Under the pieces are notes generated by a model. That model saw nothing but the letters and a program-made list of their open reading frames with translations, was not told where the DNA came from and did no database searches. The position numbers were made by a program, and so were the translations under genes. A stretch of DNA of 14,852 nt, taken from NCBI GenBank assembly GCA_036003885.1, contig DASYSA010000380.1, positions 1 through 14,852 on the forward strand. Reading direction: 5' to 3'. This DNA is from DASYSA01 sp036003885. GTDB taxonomy: Bacteria > Acidobacteriota > Blastocatellia > UBA7656. Below, piece after piece: positions 14,658 to 14,852 of this stretch. How positions within the stretch are numbered: position 1 is the first letter of the stretch; each line of letters starts with the position of its first letter.

Positions 14658-14852
14658 ATTCGAAGCACCAAACGCTGCAGTTGAGGTGTTAGTGAAAACT
14701 GTACTCGGAGCGAAAATATCCTCCTGGGTCTGATTAACACTTCACTTCAGTGGGGTGTTGCGCGGCCAAGGAGACCCCAACCGTTTCAACGGTTTCCTCT
14801 CACGGAAATCCGAAGATGTTTCGAGTGTCTTGGGCTTCCAAGCAAGGAAACC
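14658..14852. other. Gene-free window end
   Basis: No open frame with a believable start or family signature is seen on either strand. The only structure is the pair of short hairpins at 14736-14794, listed separately. A gene may begin or end just beyond the window. Confidence 0.4.
14736..14794. repeat. Pair of REP-like hairpins
   Basis: AACACTTCACT (14736-14746) pairs with AGTGGGGTGTT (14749-14759) over 11 positions, two of them G-T, around a TC centre. Nineteen bases on, AACCGTT (14779-14785) pairs perfectly with AACGGTT (14788-14794), again around TC. Two adjacent compact palindromes with the same centre look like a two-part REP/BIME-type element. No T-run follows either stem, so simple terminators are less likely. 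Confidence 0.55.

Overview
The window looks like a chromosomal segment of a GC-rich bacterium, most likely an Acidobacteriota of the Blastocatellia type. This is inferred from two things. The lipoprotein at 1676-2122 ends in a pilin-like C-terminal domain common in that phylum, and gene borders are full of short palindromic heptamer repeats. No rRNA, tRNA, phage gene, transposase or CRISPR array is visible.

Left part (1-2463): a heptamer repeat at the window edge, a small unidentified gene (249-425), and, converging on it, an SDR39U1/TIGR01777-type epimerase (498-1454, minus). A lipoprotein with a pilin-like head (1676-2122) follows, then a probable Rho-independent terminator (2335-2366) and a candidate promoter.

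Central part (2464-10005, all plus strand) is the most interesting region. It is a compact five-gene operon: (1) a 788-aa protein with a degenerate HAD phosphatase-like domain fused to a fatty acyl-CoA reductase; (2) a second, stand-alone thioester-reductase-type SDR; (3) a polysaccharide pyruvyl transferase family protein; (4) a long-chain acyl-CoA ligase; (5) an enoyl-CoA hydratase/isomerase family protein. Genes 1-3 are almost contiguous (5-nt gap, then an ATGA overlap) and genes 4-5 are 15 nt apart. Together they can activate a fatty acid, act on its alpha/beta carbons, reduce the acyl thioester to aldehyde or alcohol, and perhaps add a pyruvyl or related group to a glycan or lipid head group. 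The product is unknown. A long-chain alcohol, ether lipid, wax or modified glycolipid is an inference.

Right part (10078-14852): an exported HExxH metallopeptidase-like TPR protein (10119-12044, plus), converging on a 14-TM DHA2-family MFS exporter (12121-13794, minus). Then come a small two-CxxC zinc ribbon protein (13937-14152, minus) and a single-domain rhodanese (14219-14590, minus). The last 230 bases hold no gene but carry a candidate rhodanese promoter and a pair of REP-like hairpins.

A second theme is the intergenic repeats at 1-39, 411-500, 10003-10078, 12044-12117 and 13857-13927. They use different words (GAAACTC, ATTGAAA/GAATGGA, GAATTTC/GAATTGC, GTCATTT), but all have 7-bp periodicity, most fold into long hairpins, and four of the five lie at or within a few bases of stop codons.
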